Positions 1 to 6,112 of a DNA stretch of 17,202 nucleotides are shown here, piece after piece. The DNA lies in assembly GCA_030150565.1 (NCBI GenBank), contig JASLFR010000071.1:1-17202 (forward strand). Reading direction: 5' to 3'. The stretch is from Cardiobacteriales bacterium (lineage in GTDB: Bacteria > Pseudomonadota > Gammaproteobacteria > Cardiobacteriales > Wohlfahrtiimonadaceae). The position numbers were made by a program, and so were the translations under genes. The number at the start of each line of letters is the position of its first letter. Position 1 is the first letter of the stretch. Below the pieces are notes generated by a model. That model was not told the DNA's origin and did no database searches. It worked only from the letters and a program-made list of their open reading frames with translations.

Positions 1-636
1 GAGATACTTTAAGAAACGCGCCTGATAGATCGCCTGCATCGGACCAAGCCCCATTGAAACAGTGGGGAATTGCCAAAAATCCTCCATCAACCATGGGTGT
101 GGGTAGGAGGAGAGCCCCTTACCATCCACTTCACGGCGGAAGTTATCCATCTGCTCTTCTGTAATGCGCCCCTCAATAAATGCACGTGCGTAGATGCCAG
201 GACTTGAGTGCCCTTGGAAGAAGATGAGGTCCCCTTCTTGATTTTCATCTGTCCCTTTCCAGAAGTGGTTAAAACCCACCTCCCACATAGTGGCTAATGA
301 GGCGTAACTTGCAATATGCCCCCCTAATGAGGAGTCTTCCATATTGGTGCGAACAATCATCGCCATCGCATTCCAACGAATATAGGAGCGAATCTTATGC
401 TCAAGCTCAGAGTTGCCAGGATAACGGGGCTGCTTATCTGCAGGAATCGTGTTGATATATTCCGTTGTGCCTGAAAATGGGATCTGAACGCCGTCACGAT
501 GAGCTCGCTCAATCACCTTCTCAATTAGATAGTGGGCACGCTCTTCACCATCGGTATTAAGCACACTCTCAATCGAATCAACCCAATCTTGCGTCTCCAT
601 TGGATCGATATCATTTAATAACTTTTGATCAGCCAT
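1..636 (-). CDS. aceE: Pyruvate dehydrogenase E1 component, N-terminal part (cut by window edge)
   Basis: This is the thiamine-diphosphate-dependent, homodimeric E1 subunit of the pyruvate dehydrogenase complex. It decarboxylates pyruvate and passes the acetyl group to the E2 lipoyl domain in the cytoplasm. The first 212 codons are present, starting MADQKLLNDIDPMETQDW. Segments typical of gammaproteobacterial AceE follow: RYPGNSELE, SSLGGHIASYASLATMWEVG, GDLIFFQGHSSPGIYARAF, GLSSYPHPWLM and FWQFPTVSMGLGP. The two histidines expected near the active site (in GGHI and FQGH) are present. The reading frame is open to the window edge, so about three quarters of the usual ~890-residue protein lies outside. 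The ATG at 636 is preceded by an AGAGGA ribosome-binding site 8 bases upstream. The gene is divergent from metN. Family assignment is secure. Confidence 0.97.
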   Translation of the reverse strand, partial: MADQKLLNDIDPMETQDWVDSIESVLNTDGEERAHYLIEKVIERAHRDGVQIPFSGTTEYINTIPADKQPRYPGNSELEHKIRSYIRWNAMAMIVRTNMEDSSLGGHIASYASLATMWEVGFNHFWKGTDENQEGDLIFFQGHSSPGIYARAFIEGRITEEQMDNFRREVDGKGLSSYPHPWLMEDFWQFPTVSMGLGPMQAIYQARFLKYL

Positions 637-765
637 ATATTTATCCTCTTTTTGAGCAACTCTCTCACCCTTTTGGGGTGATGCTCGCTTGGTTAAACGA
701 TAAGAGAGCACGCTGTTTGCTCTTACAGTAATGCTTTTTGGCAGCGCTCTCCTGCGTATAAATGG

Positions 766-777
766 TCGTATTTACGA
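766..777. promoter_or_regulatory. Perfect 12-bp palindrome, possible operator for aceE
   Basis: TCGTA-TT-TACGA is a perfect inverted repeat. If the TATAAT at 791-786 is used, the palindrome falls within about the first 15 transcribed bases, a usual place for a repressor site. It does not match the PdhR consensus (a TTGGT/ACCAA-type repeat), so the regulator is unknown. Confidence 0.35.
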
Positions 778-785
778 ATGGGGAT

Positions 786-791
786 ATTATA
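786..791 (-). promoter_or_regulatory. Candidate -10 box of the aceE promoter
   Basis: The minus strand reads TATAAT here, a perfect sigma-70 -10 hexamer about 150 bases upstream of the aceE start. The hexamer at 16-18 bases spacing (around 808-815) is a poor -35 match. Recognition would therefore need an activator or other contacts. Confidence 0.4.
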
Positions 792-926
792 TCGCATCTA
801 GCTTTTTTATGGTTAGCGCTCGTTTAATTATCTCCCTTTTCGCTCACTTCGATTCTGCGCTATCATAAGCACTTGCCACACTTTTGGCTCATCACTATCC
901 GCACTACTGGCTCAATGAGGCTCTTT

Positions 927-1958
927 ATGATTGAGGTTACTCATCTTTCAAAATCGTACATGGTTAAGGGGAGAGAGATTCCCGCCCTTACCGATATTTC
1001 ACTCTCTATTCCTAAAGGGGAGATTTTTGGAATTATTGGTCACTCTGGAGCAGGGAAAAGCACCTTAGTCCGCTGCTTTAATCTGCTCGAGCGCCCTAAT
1101 CGTGGACAAGTGCTGCTCGATAATGTCGATCTTACAGCGCTAAATTCTGCTCAGTTGAGGCAAGAGCGGCGTAAAATCGGAATGATCTTTCAACACTTTA
1201 ACCTCTTCTCAAGCCAGACAATTTTTGAGAATATCGCCTTTCCTCTAAAGCTTGAAGGGGTTGATAGAGCATCCATAAAGAGACGGGTAGAGGAGTTACT
1301 TGCGCTTGTGAATCTTTCAGAGCATGCAGATAAGTATCCCGCCCAACTCTCTGGAGGCCAAAAACAGCGGGTCGGTATTGCTCGAGCGCTTGCGAATAAT
1401 CCTAAAGTTCTACTATGTGATGAGGCAACTTCGGCGCTCGATCCACAGACAACCCAATCGATCTTAGAGCTCCTCGTTCAGATCAATCGTAAACTCAATT
1501 TAACTATTGTTCTAATTACCCATGAGATGGAGGTGATTCGCGCCATCTGCGATCGTGTAGCGATTATTCATAACAGTAAAATTATTGAATCGGGGCCCGT
1601 TGAAGAGATCTTTCTTCATCCAAAAGAGCAGATTACGCAGCAATTTATTGTGGATCAATCTCAATTGAAGAGCTTAAAGCGGGATATTGAACGGCTTCCT
1701 GATCTCGGCTCCCTCTACCAAATTACCTATCTTGGTGATACAACGTTTGCTCCCCATCTAAGCGATATTATTAAAGAGAGTCGCGTGCAGATCTCCATTC
1801 TCTCAGGGAGCATCAGCTATATTCGAGAACTCCCCTATGGACAACTAATTGTTGCACTTAATGGAAGTGTTGAAGAGAAGAGAGACGCTCTTTCGCTCCT
1901 CTCGCAGCACGATATTCAGATTCACCCCTTCACACTTCAAAAAGAGCAGGAGCAGTAA
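927..1958 (+). CDS. metN: Methionine-type ABC importer, ATP-binding protein
   Basis: This is the ATPase of a MetNIQ-type importer, which takes up L- and D-methionine; it sits on the cytoplasmic face of MetI. Read from the ATG at 927, the protein has 343 residues, the same length as E. coli MetN. It shows Walker A GHSGAGKST (38-46), a Q-loop glutamine near 89, signature LSGGQKQR (141-148), Walker B VLLCDEATSALD (161-172) and the switch histidine in ITHE (197-200). Residues from about 265 to the end form the C-terminal NIL/ACT-like domain that binds methionine in E. coli and causes trans-inhibition. The frame is open upstream to 873, but GAGG six bases before 927 and family length favour 927. 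metI follows two bases after the stop. Substrate specificity is inferred from family; the ddh neighbour raises the chance of another amino-acid substrate. Confidence 0.93.
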   Translation: MIEVTHLSKSYMVKGREIPALTDISLSIPKGEIFGIIGHSGAGKSTLVRCFNLLERPNRGQVLLDNVDLTALNSAQLRQERRKIGMIFQHFNLFSSQTIFENIAFPLKLEGVDRASIKRRVEELLALVNLSEHADKYPAQLSGGQKQRVGIARALANNPKVLLCDEATSALDPQTTQSILELLVQINRKLNLTIVLITHEMEVIRAICDRVAIIHNSKIIESGPVEEIFLHPKEQITQQFIVDQSQLKSLKRDIERLPDLGSLYQITYLGDTTFAPHLSDIIKESRVQISILSGSISYIRELPYGQLIVALNGSVEEKRDALSLLSQHDIQIHPFTLQKEQEQ

Positions 1959-1960
1959 CG

Positions 1961-2653
1961 ATGGATCACAACCTTTTCACACAACTAATGCTCGATTATT
2001 TCCCCAACGTCAATCTACCAATGATGTGGGATAACACACTCATCACCCTTACGATGCTCGGGTTATCGTGGTTTTTTACCCTCTTTTTTGGGTTACTGAT
2101 GGGAATTCTGCTCTACCTCCTCTCACCAGGTCAGCTGCTTGAGCATCGTGGGCTCTACCCTACCCTCTCCCTTATCACCAATATTTTACGCTCCATCCCC
2201 TTTATTATTCTGATCGTTGTTCTACTCCCTATCACAAAAAATATTATGGGGAGTGCTTTTGGAGTTCGTGGAGTAATTTTTCCCTTAATTGTTGGTGCAA
2301 CCCCCTTCTTCGCTAAATTGACTGAGAGCGCTCTGCGAGAGGTTGATCGTGGAGTGATTGAAGCGGCAGAGAGCATGGGCGCCCCCTTAAGAACGATCAT
2401 CTGGCGTGTACTGATTCCTGAAGCGCTTCCTAGCCTCATTGCTGCGGCAACGATCACCGCTATCCTGCTTCTCTCGTTCACTGCAATGGCGGGGGTTGTT
2501 GGAGGAAATGGATTGGGTGATCTTGCGGTTCGTTACGGATTCCATCGCAAACAGGCGGATGTCGCTAATTTTGTTGTTATCATTCTAATTATCATTGCAC
2601 AGACGATTCAATTTACGGGTAATCGTCTAATGCTCCATTTCACCCGTAAGTAG
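1961..2653 (+). CDS. metI: Methionine-type ABC importer, permease
   Basis: This is the membrane subunit that forms the translocation path with MetN and MetQ. It has 230 residues with about five hydrophobic spans (roughly 30-55, 70-92, 103-118, 155-182 and 203-218). The EAA coupling motif region EAAESMGAPLRTIIWRVLIP (134-153) contacts the ATPase. The sequence LLSFTAMAGVVGGNGLGDLA near the C-terminus is characteristic of MetI. The ribosome-binding site AGGAG (1948-1952) lies inside the end of metN, so translation is probably coupled. The stop codon TAG overlaps the ribosome-binding site of ddh. Length is close to the ~217 residues of E. coli MetI. Confidence 0.93.
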   Translation: MDHNLFTQLMLDYFPNVNLPMMWDNTLITLTMLGLSWFFTLFFGLLMGILLYLLSPGQLLEHRGLYPTLSLITNILRSIPFIILIVVLLPITKNIMGSAFGVRGVIFPLIVGATPFFAKLTESALREVDRGVIEAAESMGAPLRTIIWRVLIPEALPSLIAAATITAILLLSFTAMAGVVGGNGLGDLAVRYGFHRKQADVANFVVIILIIIAQTIQFTGNRLMLHFTRK

Positions 2654-2663
2654 GAGGAGATTT

Positions 2664-3560
2664 ATGAGTATGAAGAAGATCAATGCCGCTGTTATCGGCT
2701 ACGGAAATATTGGTGAGTATGTAGTAGAGGCGCTTGAAACTGCTGATGATTTCACCATTGCTGGAATCGTTCGTCGCAATCCTGAAGCGATTAAAGGGCT
2801 CGACTATCCTGTCGTTACCTCAATCGATCAATTAGAAGATGTGGATGTTGCTATTCTCTGCGTTCCGAGCCGCATGATTGAGGAGTATGCAACCGAACTC
2901 CTTAAAAAGGGGATCGCAACGGTGGATAGTTTCGATATTCATAGTGAGATCGCAGCGATGCGCAATAGACTCGACCTGATCGCCAAAGAGCATAATAGCA
3001 GCGCTATCATCTCTGCTGGATGGGATCCTGGTACAGATTCAATTCTCAGAACGGTCTTCCTAGCAGCCGCTCCTCAAGGCGTTACCTATACTAACTTTGG
3101 GCCTGGAATGAGCATGGGGCACTCAACCGTTGTTAAAGGTTTTGAGGGGGTGAAAGATGCGCTCTCCGTTACCATTCCTACAGGGACTGGCGTTCATCGC
3201 CGCATGGTCTATATCGAGGTTACCGATGGTTACGATTTTGAAACCATTAAATCGACTATTTTAGCGGATGACTATTTCAAAAATGATGAGTGTATCATTC
3301 AAGCAGTTGATTCAATCGAGCCTTTAAAAGATGCAGGGCATGGAGTTAATATCGTACGTAAAGGGACATCAGGAAAGACGCCAAACCAGCTCTTTGAATT
3401 TGATATGCGAGTCAATAATCCTGCGTTGACAGCGCAAGTGCTCGTCTCAAGTGCTCGTGCGGTAACCAAACAGCGAGCAGGAGCTTACACCTTAATTGAG
3501 ATTCCTCTAATTGATCTATTAGCAGGAGATCGTGATCAACTGATTACGGCACTTGTTTAA
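2664..3560 (+). CDS. ddh: Type II meso-diaminopimelate (D-amino acid) dehydrogenase
   Basis: This NADP-dependent enzyme oxidatively deaminates the D-centre of meso-diaminopimelate, or runs in reverse to make it. Type II members also accept other D-amino acids. The 298-residue protein has a Rossmann motif GYGNIG (12-17) followed by VRR (37-39), suiting NADPH. The substrate-domain motifs SAGWDPGTDS (117-126) and NFGPGMSMGHS (144-154) are as I recall from the short Symbiobacterium-type (type II, ~299 aa) enzymes, including Phe145 and Met151. The longer Corynebacterium type I enzyme has WGPGLSQGHS instead. A strong AGGAGG site precedes the ATG at 2664. It lies between metI (10 bases) and metQ (79 bases) in the same direction, so its substrate may be what the importer brings in. 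Family is secure; physiological substrate and direction are not. Confidence 0.9.
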   Translation: MSMKKINAAVIGYGNIGEYVVEALETADDFTIAGIVRRNPEAIKGLDYPVVTSIDQLEDVDVAILCVPSRMIEEYATELLKKGIATVDSFDIHSEIAAMRNRLDLIAKEHNSSAIISAGWDPGTDSILRTVFLAAAPQGVTYTNFGPGMSMGHSTVVKGFEGVKDALSVTIPTGTGVHRRMVYIEVTDGYDFETIKSTILADDYFKNDECIIQAVDSIEPLKDAGHGVNIVRKGTSGKTPNQLFEFDMRVNNPALTAQVLVSSARAVTKQRAGAYTLIEIPLIDLLAGDRDQLITALV

Positions 3561-3576
3561 TCGAAATCGAAAGTGA

Positions 3577-3605
3577 TTGCTTTTATCAAATACTCACTCT
3601 ATAAC
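3577..3605 (+). promoter_or_regulatory. Candidate internal promoter for metQ
   Basis: TTGCTT (3577-3582) is followed after 17 bases by TATAAC (3600-3605), about 35 bases before the metQ start. The -10 matches five of six consensus positions and the -35 three of six. A separate promoter would fit the usual need for binding protein in excess over MetN and MetI. Confidence 0.4.
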
Positions 3606-3639
3606 TGATTGATGCACTAAATTTTATAGGAGATCATCA

Positions 3640-4416
3640 ATGCGTAAATTAGTAACAGCGCTCGCTTTAGCGCTTACCCCTCTCTTTAGCTTCTCAGCAG
3701 AGAAGATTAAAGTAGCGGCAACTCCAGTTCCCCATGCAGAGATTTTAGAAGTTGCAGCCCCTCTCTTGAAAGAAGCGGGTTATGATCTTGAGATTGTGGT
3801 CTTAACAGATTACGTTATGCCCAATCTTATGCTCGCTGAAAAAGAGGTTGATGCTAACTTCTTCCAACATAAGCCTTATTTTGAAGATTTTATTCAGAAT
3901 CATCAGCTCGATTTAGTATCGATCGGCAATGTTCATCTCGAACCTTTTGCGGCTTACTCAACAAAGATAAAATCGCTTGATGAACTGAAGAAGGGGGATC
4001 GAATCAGCCTTCCAAATGACCCTGCAAATGAGGCTCGAGCACTCTTAATTCTCGATCAAGAGGGGGTGATTAAGCTAAAAGATCGCAGCAATATTCTCTC
4101 AACCATTGTTGATATTGCTGATAATCCTAAGAAGATTAAATTTTTAGAATTAGAAGCACCTATGCTTCCCAACTCTCTTGATGAAGTGGCTGTTTCGCTC
4201 ATCAATACTAACTTTGCTCTCGATGCTGGATTAAATCCTGTAAAAGATGCTTTAGTGATTGAATCATCAGACTCCCCCTATGCAAATTTAGTTGCAGTAC
4301 GTAGAGGAGATGAAGAGAGCGAAAAGAGTAAAAAGCTGATGGAAGCGCTTCACTCCCCTGAGGTGAAAAAATTTATTGAAGAGAAGTATGAAGGAGCGAT
4401 TATACCTAGCTTCTAA
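3640..4416 (+). CDS. metQ: Methionine-type substrate-binding protein, soluble periplasmic form
   Basis: This NlpA/MetQ-family binding protein captures the substrate in the periplasm and delivers it to MetNI. The 258-residue protein begins with a signal peptide (MRKLVTALALALTPLFSFSA, 1-20). Cleavage is likely after SFSA, giving a mature protein starting EKIKVAATPVPHAEIL. Family motifs include DANFFQHKPYF (71-81), KIKSLDELKKGDRI and SLPNDPANEARALLIL. E. coli MetQ is a lipoprotein, but this signal peptide has no cysteine, so it should be a free periplasmic protein. The ribosome-binding site is TAGGAGAT, 6 bases before ATG. No clear terminator follows the stop, so some transcripts may run into rpsT. 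Confidence 0.92.
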   Translation: MRKLVTALALALTPLFSFSAEKIKVAATPVPHAEILEVAAPLLKEAGYDLEIVVLTDYVMPNLMLAEKEVDANFFQHKPYFEDFIQNHQLDLVSIGNVHLEPFAAYSTKIKSLDELKKGDRISLPNDPANEARALLILDQEGVIKLKDRSNILSTIVDIADNPKKIKFLELEAPMLPNSLDEVAVSLINTNFALDAGLNPVKDALVIESSDSPYANLVAVRRGDEESEKSKKLMEALHSPEVKKFIEEKYEGAIIPSF

Positions 4417-4452
4417 TCAACTCTTTCCCCTCAATTAATTGCGGGCTATTAG

Positions 4453-4486
4453 TTGACAAAACTTAAAAAAAAGCTGATGATATAGG
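4453..4486 (+). promoter_or_regulatory. Candidate rpsT promoter
   Basis: A perfect -35 hexamer TTGACA lies at 4453-4458. Two -10 choices follow: GATGAT (4476-4481), at 17 bases spacing, and TATAGG (4481-4486), at 22 bases, which is long. Either would start transcription near 4488-4494, about 70 bases before the rpsT start codon. Confidence 0.5.
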
Positions 4487-4521
4487 GCTATTAAAATTCG
4501 TTAACTGCGCTGTTCATCAGC
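4473..4521. repeat. Inverted repeat over the rpsT promoter and leader
   Basis: GCTGATGA (4473-4480) is perfectly complementary to TCATCAGC (4514-4521), with 33 bases between. The left arm overlaps the candidate -10 region and the right arm lies in the leader. In RNA it could fold only in read-through transcripts from metQ. At DNA level it could be an operator. It may also be chance. Confidence 0.35.
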
Positions 4522-4562
4522 ATATTTAACCTACTGATCTAATTAATATTTGGAGTATTACC

Positions 4563-4826
4563 TTGGCAAATACAGCACAAGCAAGAAAAAGAATTCGTCA
4601 GAATGAGAAGAACCGCGCTGCAAACGCATCGTATCGCTCAATGACGAGAACATATGTTAAAAACACATTAAAAGCGATTCAAGCGAATGATAAAGAGCAA
4701 GCACAAAAAGCGCTTACTCGTGCACAGAGTGCATTAGCTCGTTCAGCAAAGCGTGGCTTAGTACACAAGAACAAAGCTGCTCGCTTAGTTAGCCGCTTAA
4801 ATGCAAAGATCAAAGCGATCGCATAA
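4563..4826 (+). CDS. rpsT: 30S ribosomal protein S20, UUG start
   Basis: S20 is a primary 16S rRNA-binding protein of the small subunit. The 87-residue, strongly basic protein (MANTAQARKRIRQNEKNRAA, then RSMTRTYVKNTLKAI, ending KNKAARLVSRLNAKIKAIA) has the same length as E. coli S20 and is a helical hairpin family member. The start codon is TTG at 4563, with GGAG at 4552-4555 seven bases upstream. No in-frame ATG gives the correct N-terminus. E. coli rpsT also uses UUG, where the weak start takes part in autogenous control, so similar regulation is likely here. The gene is closed by a strong terminator at 4843-4875. Confidence 0.97.
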   Translation: MANTAQARKRIRQNEKNRAANASYRSMTRTYVKNTLKAIQANDKEQAQKALTRAQSALARSAKRGLVHKNKAARLVSRLNAKIKAIA

Positions 4827-4842
4827 TTTTAAAGATTAAAAG

Positions 4843-4875
4843 AAAAGCCCTAGTTAATTTAACTAGGGCTTTTTT
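4843..4875 (+). terminator. Strong rho-independent terminator of rpsT, probably bidirectional
   Basis: AAAAGCCCTAGTT (4843-4855) pairs with AACTAGGGCTTTT (4861-4873) around a 5-base loop, followed by more T residues to 4875. On the minus strand the stem is followed by TTTTCTTTTAAT, so it can also stop transcription of the convergent PAS genes. Confidence 0.93.
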
Positions 4876-4909
4876 ATTGCTCATCATTATTGCTCATCAA
4901 CTATCGATT

Positions 4910-5431
4910 CTAAAGGACAACTTCACCACTATTGATTTTACCAATTAGCTCAATCGTCTCCTCCACATGTTTCCGTGCGGGTTTACGTCGAACTGAAGTG
5001 TAAGCCACTAACTCTCCATCGATATAGCAGGGATTAACCGAAGCGTACACCCAGTAGTAACGCCCATCTTTACGCAAATTTTTCACATAACCGTACCAAG
5101 GCTTACCTGCTGAAACAGTATCCCACAGATCTTTAAAAATAACTGCAGGCACATCTGGATGACGTAGAATTGAATGGGGCGAGCCTACAAGCTCCTCCTC
5201 AGAGTATCCTGACATCTCAATAAAAGCTTGGTTTGCATGAGTGATTACCCCATTAAGATCGGTACGAGAGACAATCAATCGACCGTCAGGATAAGGAACT
5301 TCCTCATCCACAACCAATAGTCTGCGCTCCTCCCCTCCATAATACTTCTGGGTAACCGTTTCGTACGCCTGATTATCTGCAAGAGCTAGGTCAGATAGCT
5401 CCATATCAGATAATTTTTTTTGCTCGCTCAT
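4910..5431 (-). CDS. Stand-alone Aer-type PAS sensor protein (paralogue A)
   Basis: The 173-residue protein consists of an N-terminal module of about 60 residues and one PAS domain (about 60-150) resembling the FAD-binding sensor of the aerotaxis receptor Aer. Aer residues needed for FAD binding have counterparts: Asn67 (Aer N34, in THAN), Arg90, His91 and Asp93 (Aer R57, H58, D60, in LRHPD) and Trp112 (Aer W79, in KPWYGYVKN). There is no transmembrane helix, HAMP, signalling, kinase or GGDEF domain, so output must come from a partner or from the short C-terminal helix (about 153-168). The N-terminal module contains SDMELSD and YPDGRLIVSRT, shared with the two paralogues. The ATG at 5431 has a GGGGAG ribosome-binding site. 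It is 21 bases after paralogue B, to which it aligns without gaps over 168 residues. Cofactor and function are inferred. Confidence 0.85.
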   Translation of the reverse strand: MSEQKKLSDMELSDLALADNQAYETVTQKYYGGEERRLLVVDEEVPYPDGRLIVSRTDLNGVITHANQAFIEMSGYSEEELVGSPHSILRHPDVPAVIFKDLWDTVSAGKPWYGYVKNLRKDGRYYWVYASVNPCYIDGELVAYTSVRRKPARKHVEETIELIGKINSGEVVL

Positions 5432-5452
5432 CTTTTTCTCCCCTATGCGCTT

Positions 5453-5959
5453 TTAAGCATTCATCGCTTCAATCATGGCAATCGTCTCTTCAACCTTCTC
5501 TCGAGAAGGCTTACGACGAACAGAGGTGACCGCAACTAATTCACCATCACGATAGGTAGGATTAACTGACGCATAAACCCAGTAGTAACAACCATCTTTC
5601 CGAAGATTTTTAACATAACCATACCAAGGCTTATTCGCTTGAATATGCTCCCACATATCTTTAAAAATTGCTGATGGAAGATCGGGGTGACGTAAAATGC
5701 AGTGTGGCTGTCCGATTAGCTCTTCACGGCTATATCCAGACATATCGATAAATGCAGTATTCGCCTGTGTAATCACCCCTTCTGCATTTGTTCTGGACAC
5801 AATTAAGCGCCCATCTGGATAAGGAATCTCACGATCCACCACAAAGATTTTACGCGCTCTACCTTGATAATGAGTTACATCCAACTCCAAAGCAGAATCA
5901 CGCTCCTCAGGGGAAACATCGTTAAGACTCATATCAGGCAATATTTCTCTAACTTTCAC
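5453..5959 (-). CDS. Stand-alone Aer-type PAS sensor protein (paralogue B), GTG start
   Basis: This 168-residue protein has the same build as its neighbours. The N-terminal module carries LPDMSLND (7-14) and YPDGRLIVSRT (47-57). The PAS domain follows with the FAD-site counterparts Asn67, Arg90, His91, Asp93 and Trp112. A cysteine directly before the histidine-containing loop (PHCILRHPD) is shared with paralogue C but is serine in A. By eye about three quarters of the PAS domain is identical to paralogue A, which points to recent tandem duplication. There is no output domain or membrane segment. The start is GTG at 5959, with AGAGG eight bases upstream. The N-terminal motif aligns with those of A and C, supporting this start. 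It probably shares a transcript with A, from the candidate promoter at 6019-6024. Function is unknown; an oxygen/redox sensor is the family-based guess. Confidence 0.83.
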   Translation of the reverse strand: MKVREILPDMSLNDVSPEERDSALELDVTHYQGRARKIFVVDREIPYPDGRLIVSRTNAEGVITQANTAFIDMSGYSREELIGQPHCILRHPDLPSAIFKDMWEHIQANKPWYGYVKNLRKDGCYYWVYASVNPTYRDGELVAVTSVRRKPSREKVEETIAMIEAMNA

Positions 5960-5995
5960 TTAATCTACCTCTTCTATAATGTGTGCTTTATACCG

Positions 5996-6012
5996 GCGTG
6001 ATCTAGTCACGC
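5996..6012 (-). promoter_or_regulatory. Hairpin/operator at the likely transcript start of the PAS pair
   Basis: GCGTGA and TCACGC form a perfect 6-bp stem with a 5-base loop. It starts 7 bases downstream of the TATAAT at 6024-6019, so it would sit at the very 5' end of the mRNA or overlap the start point as an operator. No T-run follows, so it is not a typical terminator. Confidence 0.4.
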
Positions 6013-6018
6013 TCTTTA

Positions 6019-6024
6019 ATTATA
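6019..6024 (-). promoter_or_regulatory. Candidate -10 box for the PAS B-A pair
   Basis: The minus strand reads TATAAT about 60 bases upstream of the GTG start of paralogue B, in the 153-base gap after paralogue C. The hexamer at 17 bases spacing (TAAGAT, 6042-6047) is a poor -35. Confidence 0.42.
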
Positions 6025-6084
6025 GTTAAGTAAATTAAACGATCTTATTGCCTAATACTATCCAAAAAGGCGCTCTATTTGCTC

Positions 6085-6105
6085 TAGCTGACTTAAGTCA
6101 AGCTA
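6085..6105. repeat. Palindrome downstream of PAS paralogue C
   Basis: TGACTTAAGTCA (6089-6100) is a perfect 12-bp palindrome, extended to AGCT flanks with one unpaired base. It lies 8 bases beyond the stop of paralogue C. In RNA it could form an mRNA 3' stem. The next T-run on the minus strand is about 20 bases further on, so it is not a canonical terminator. As DNA it could be a dimeric regulator site for the PAS pair. Confidence 0.35.
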
Positions 6106-6112
6106 AATGAAA

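Larger units (their letters stand above)
637..926. promoter_or_regulatory. Divergent aceE/metN intergenic region
   Basis: This 290-base gap separates aceE (minus) from metN (plus). On the minus strand a perfect TATAAT lies at 791-786, with no good -35 box. Just downstream is the palindrome TCGTA-TT-TACGA (766-777). Nearer to aceE are two inverted repeats that could fold in its leader: TAAGAG/CTCTTA (701-706/720-725) and TCACCC/GGGTGA (665-670/676-681). On the plus strand a TATCAT at 861-866 is the best -10 candidate for metN, but its -35 is poor. I found no MetJ-like AGACGTCT repeats and no recognisable riboswitch. Confidence 0.5.

Noticed and set aside
873..926. Longer N-terminus for MetN from the ATG at 873
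   Set aside because: The start at 927 has a ribosome-binding site at the right distance and gives exactly the 343-residue family length; the 18 extra residues look unrelated.
792..926. SAM-type or other riboswitch upstream of metN
   Set aside because: I could not find a conserved core, paired-element layout or terminator stem; composition alone is not evidence.
4910..5959. PAS A and B as a single gene split by a frameshift
   Set aside because: Each has its own ribosome-binding site, start, complete N-terminal module, PAS domain and stop, and they align end to end as duplicates.
5996..6105. CRISPR-like or repeat array suggested by several palindromes
   Set aside because: The palindromes differ in sequence and no direct repeat recurs at regular spacing.
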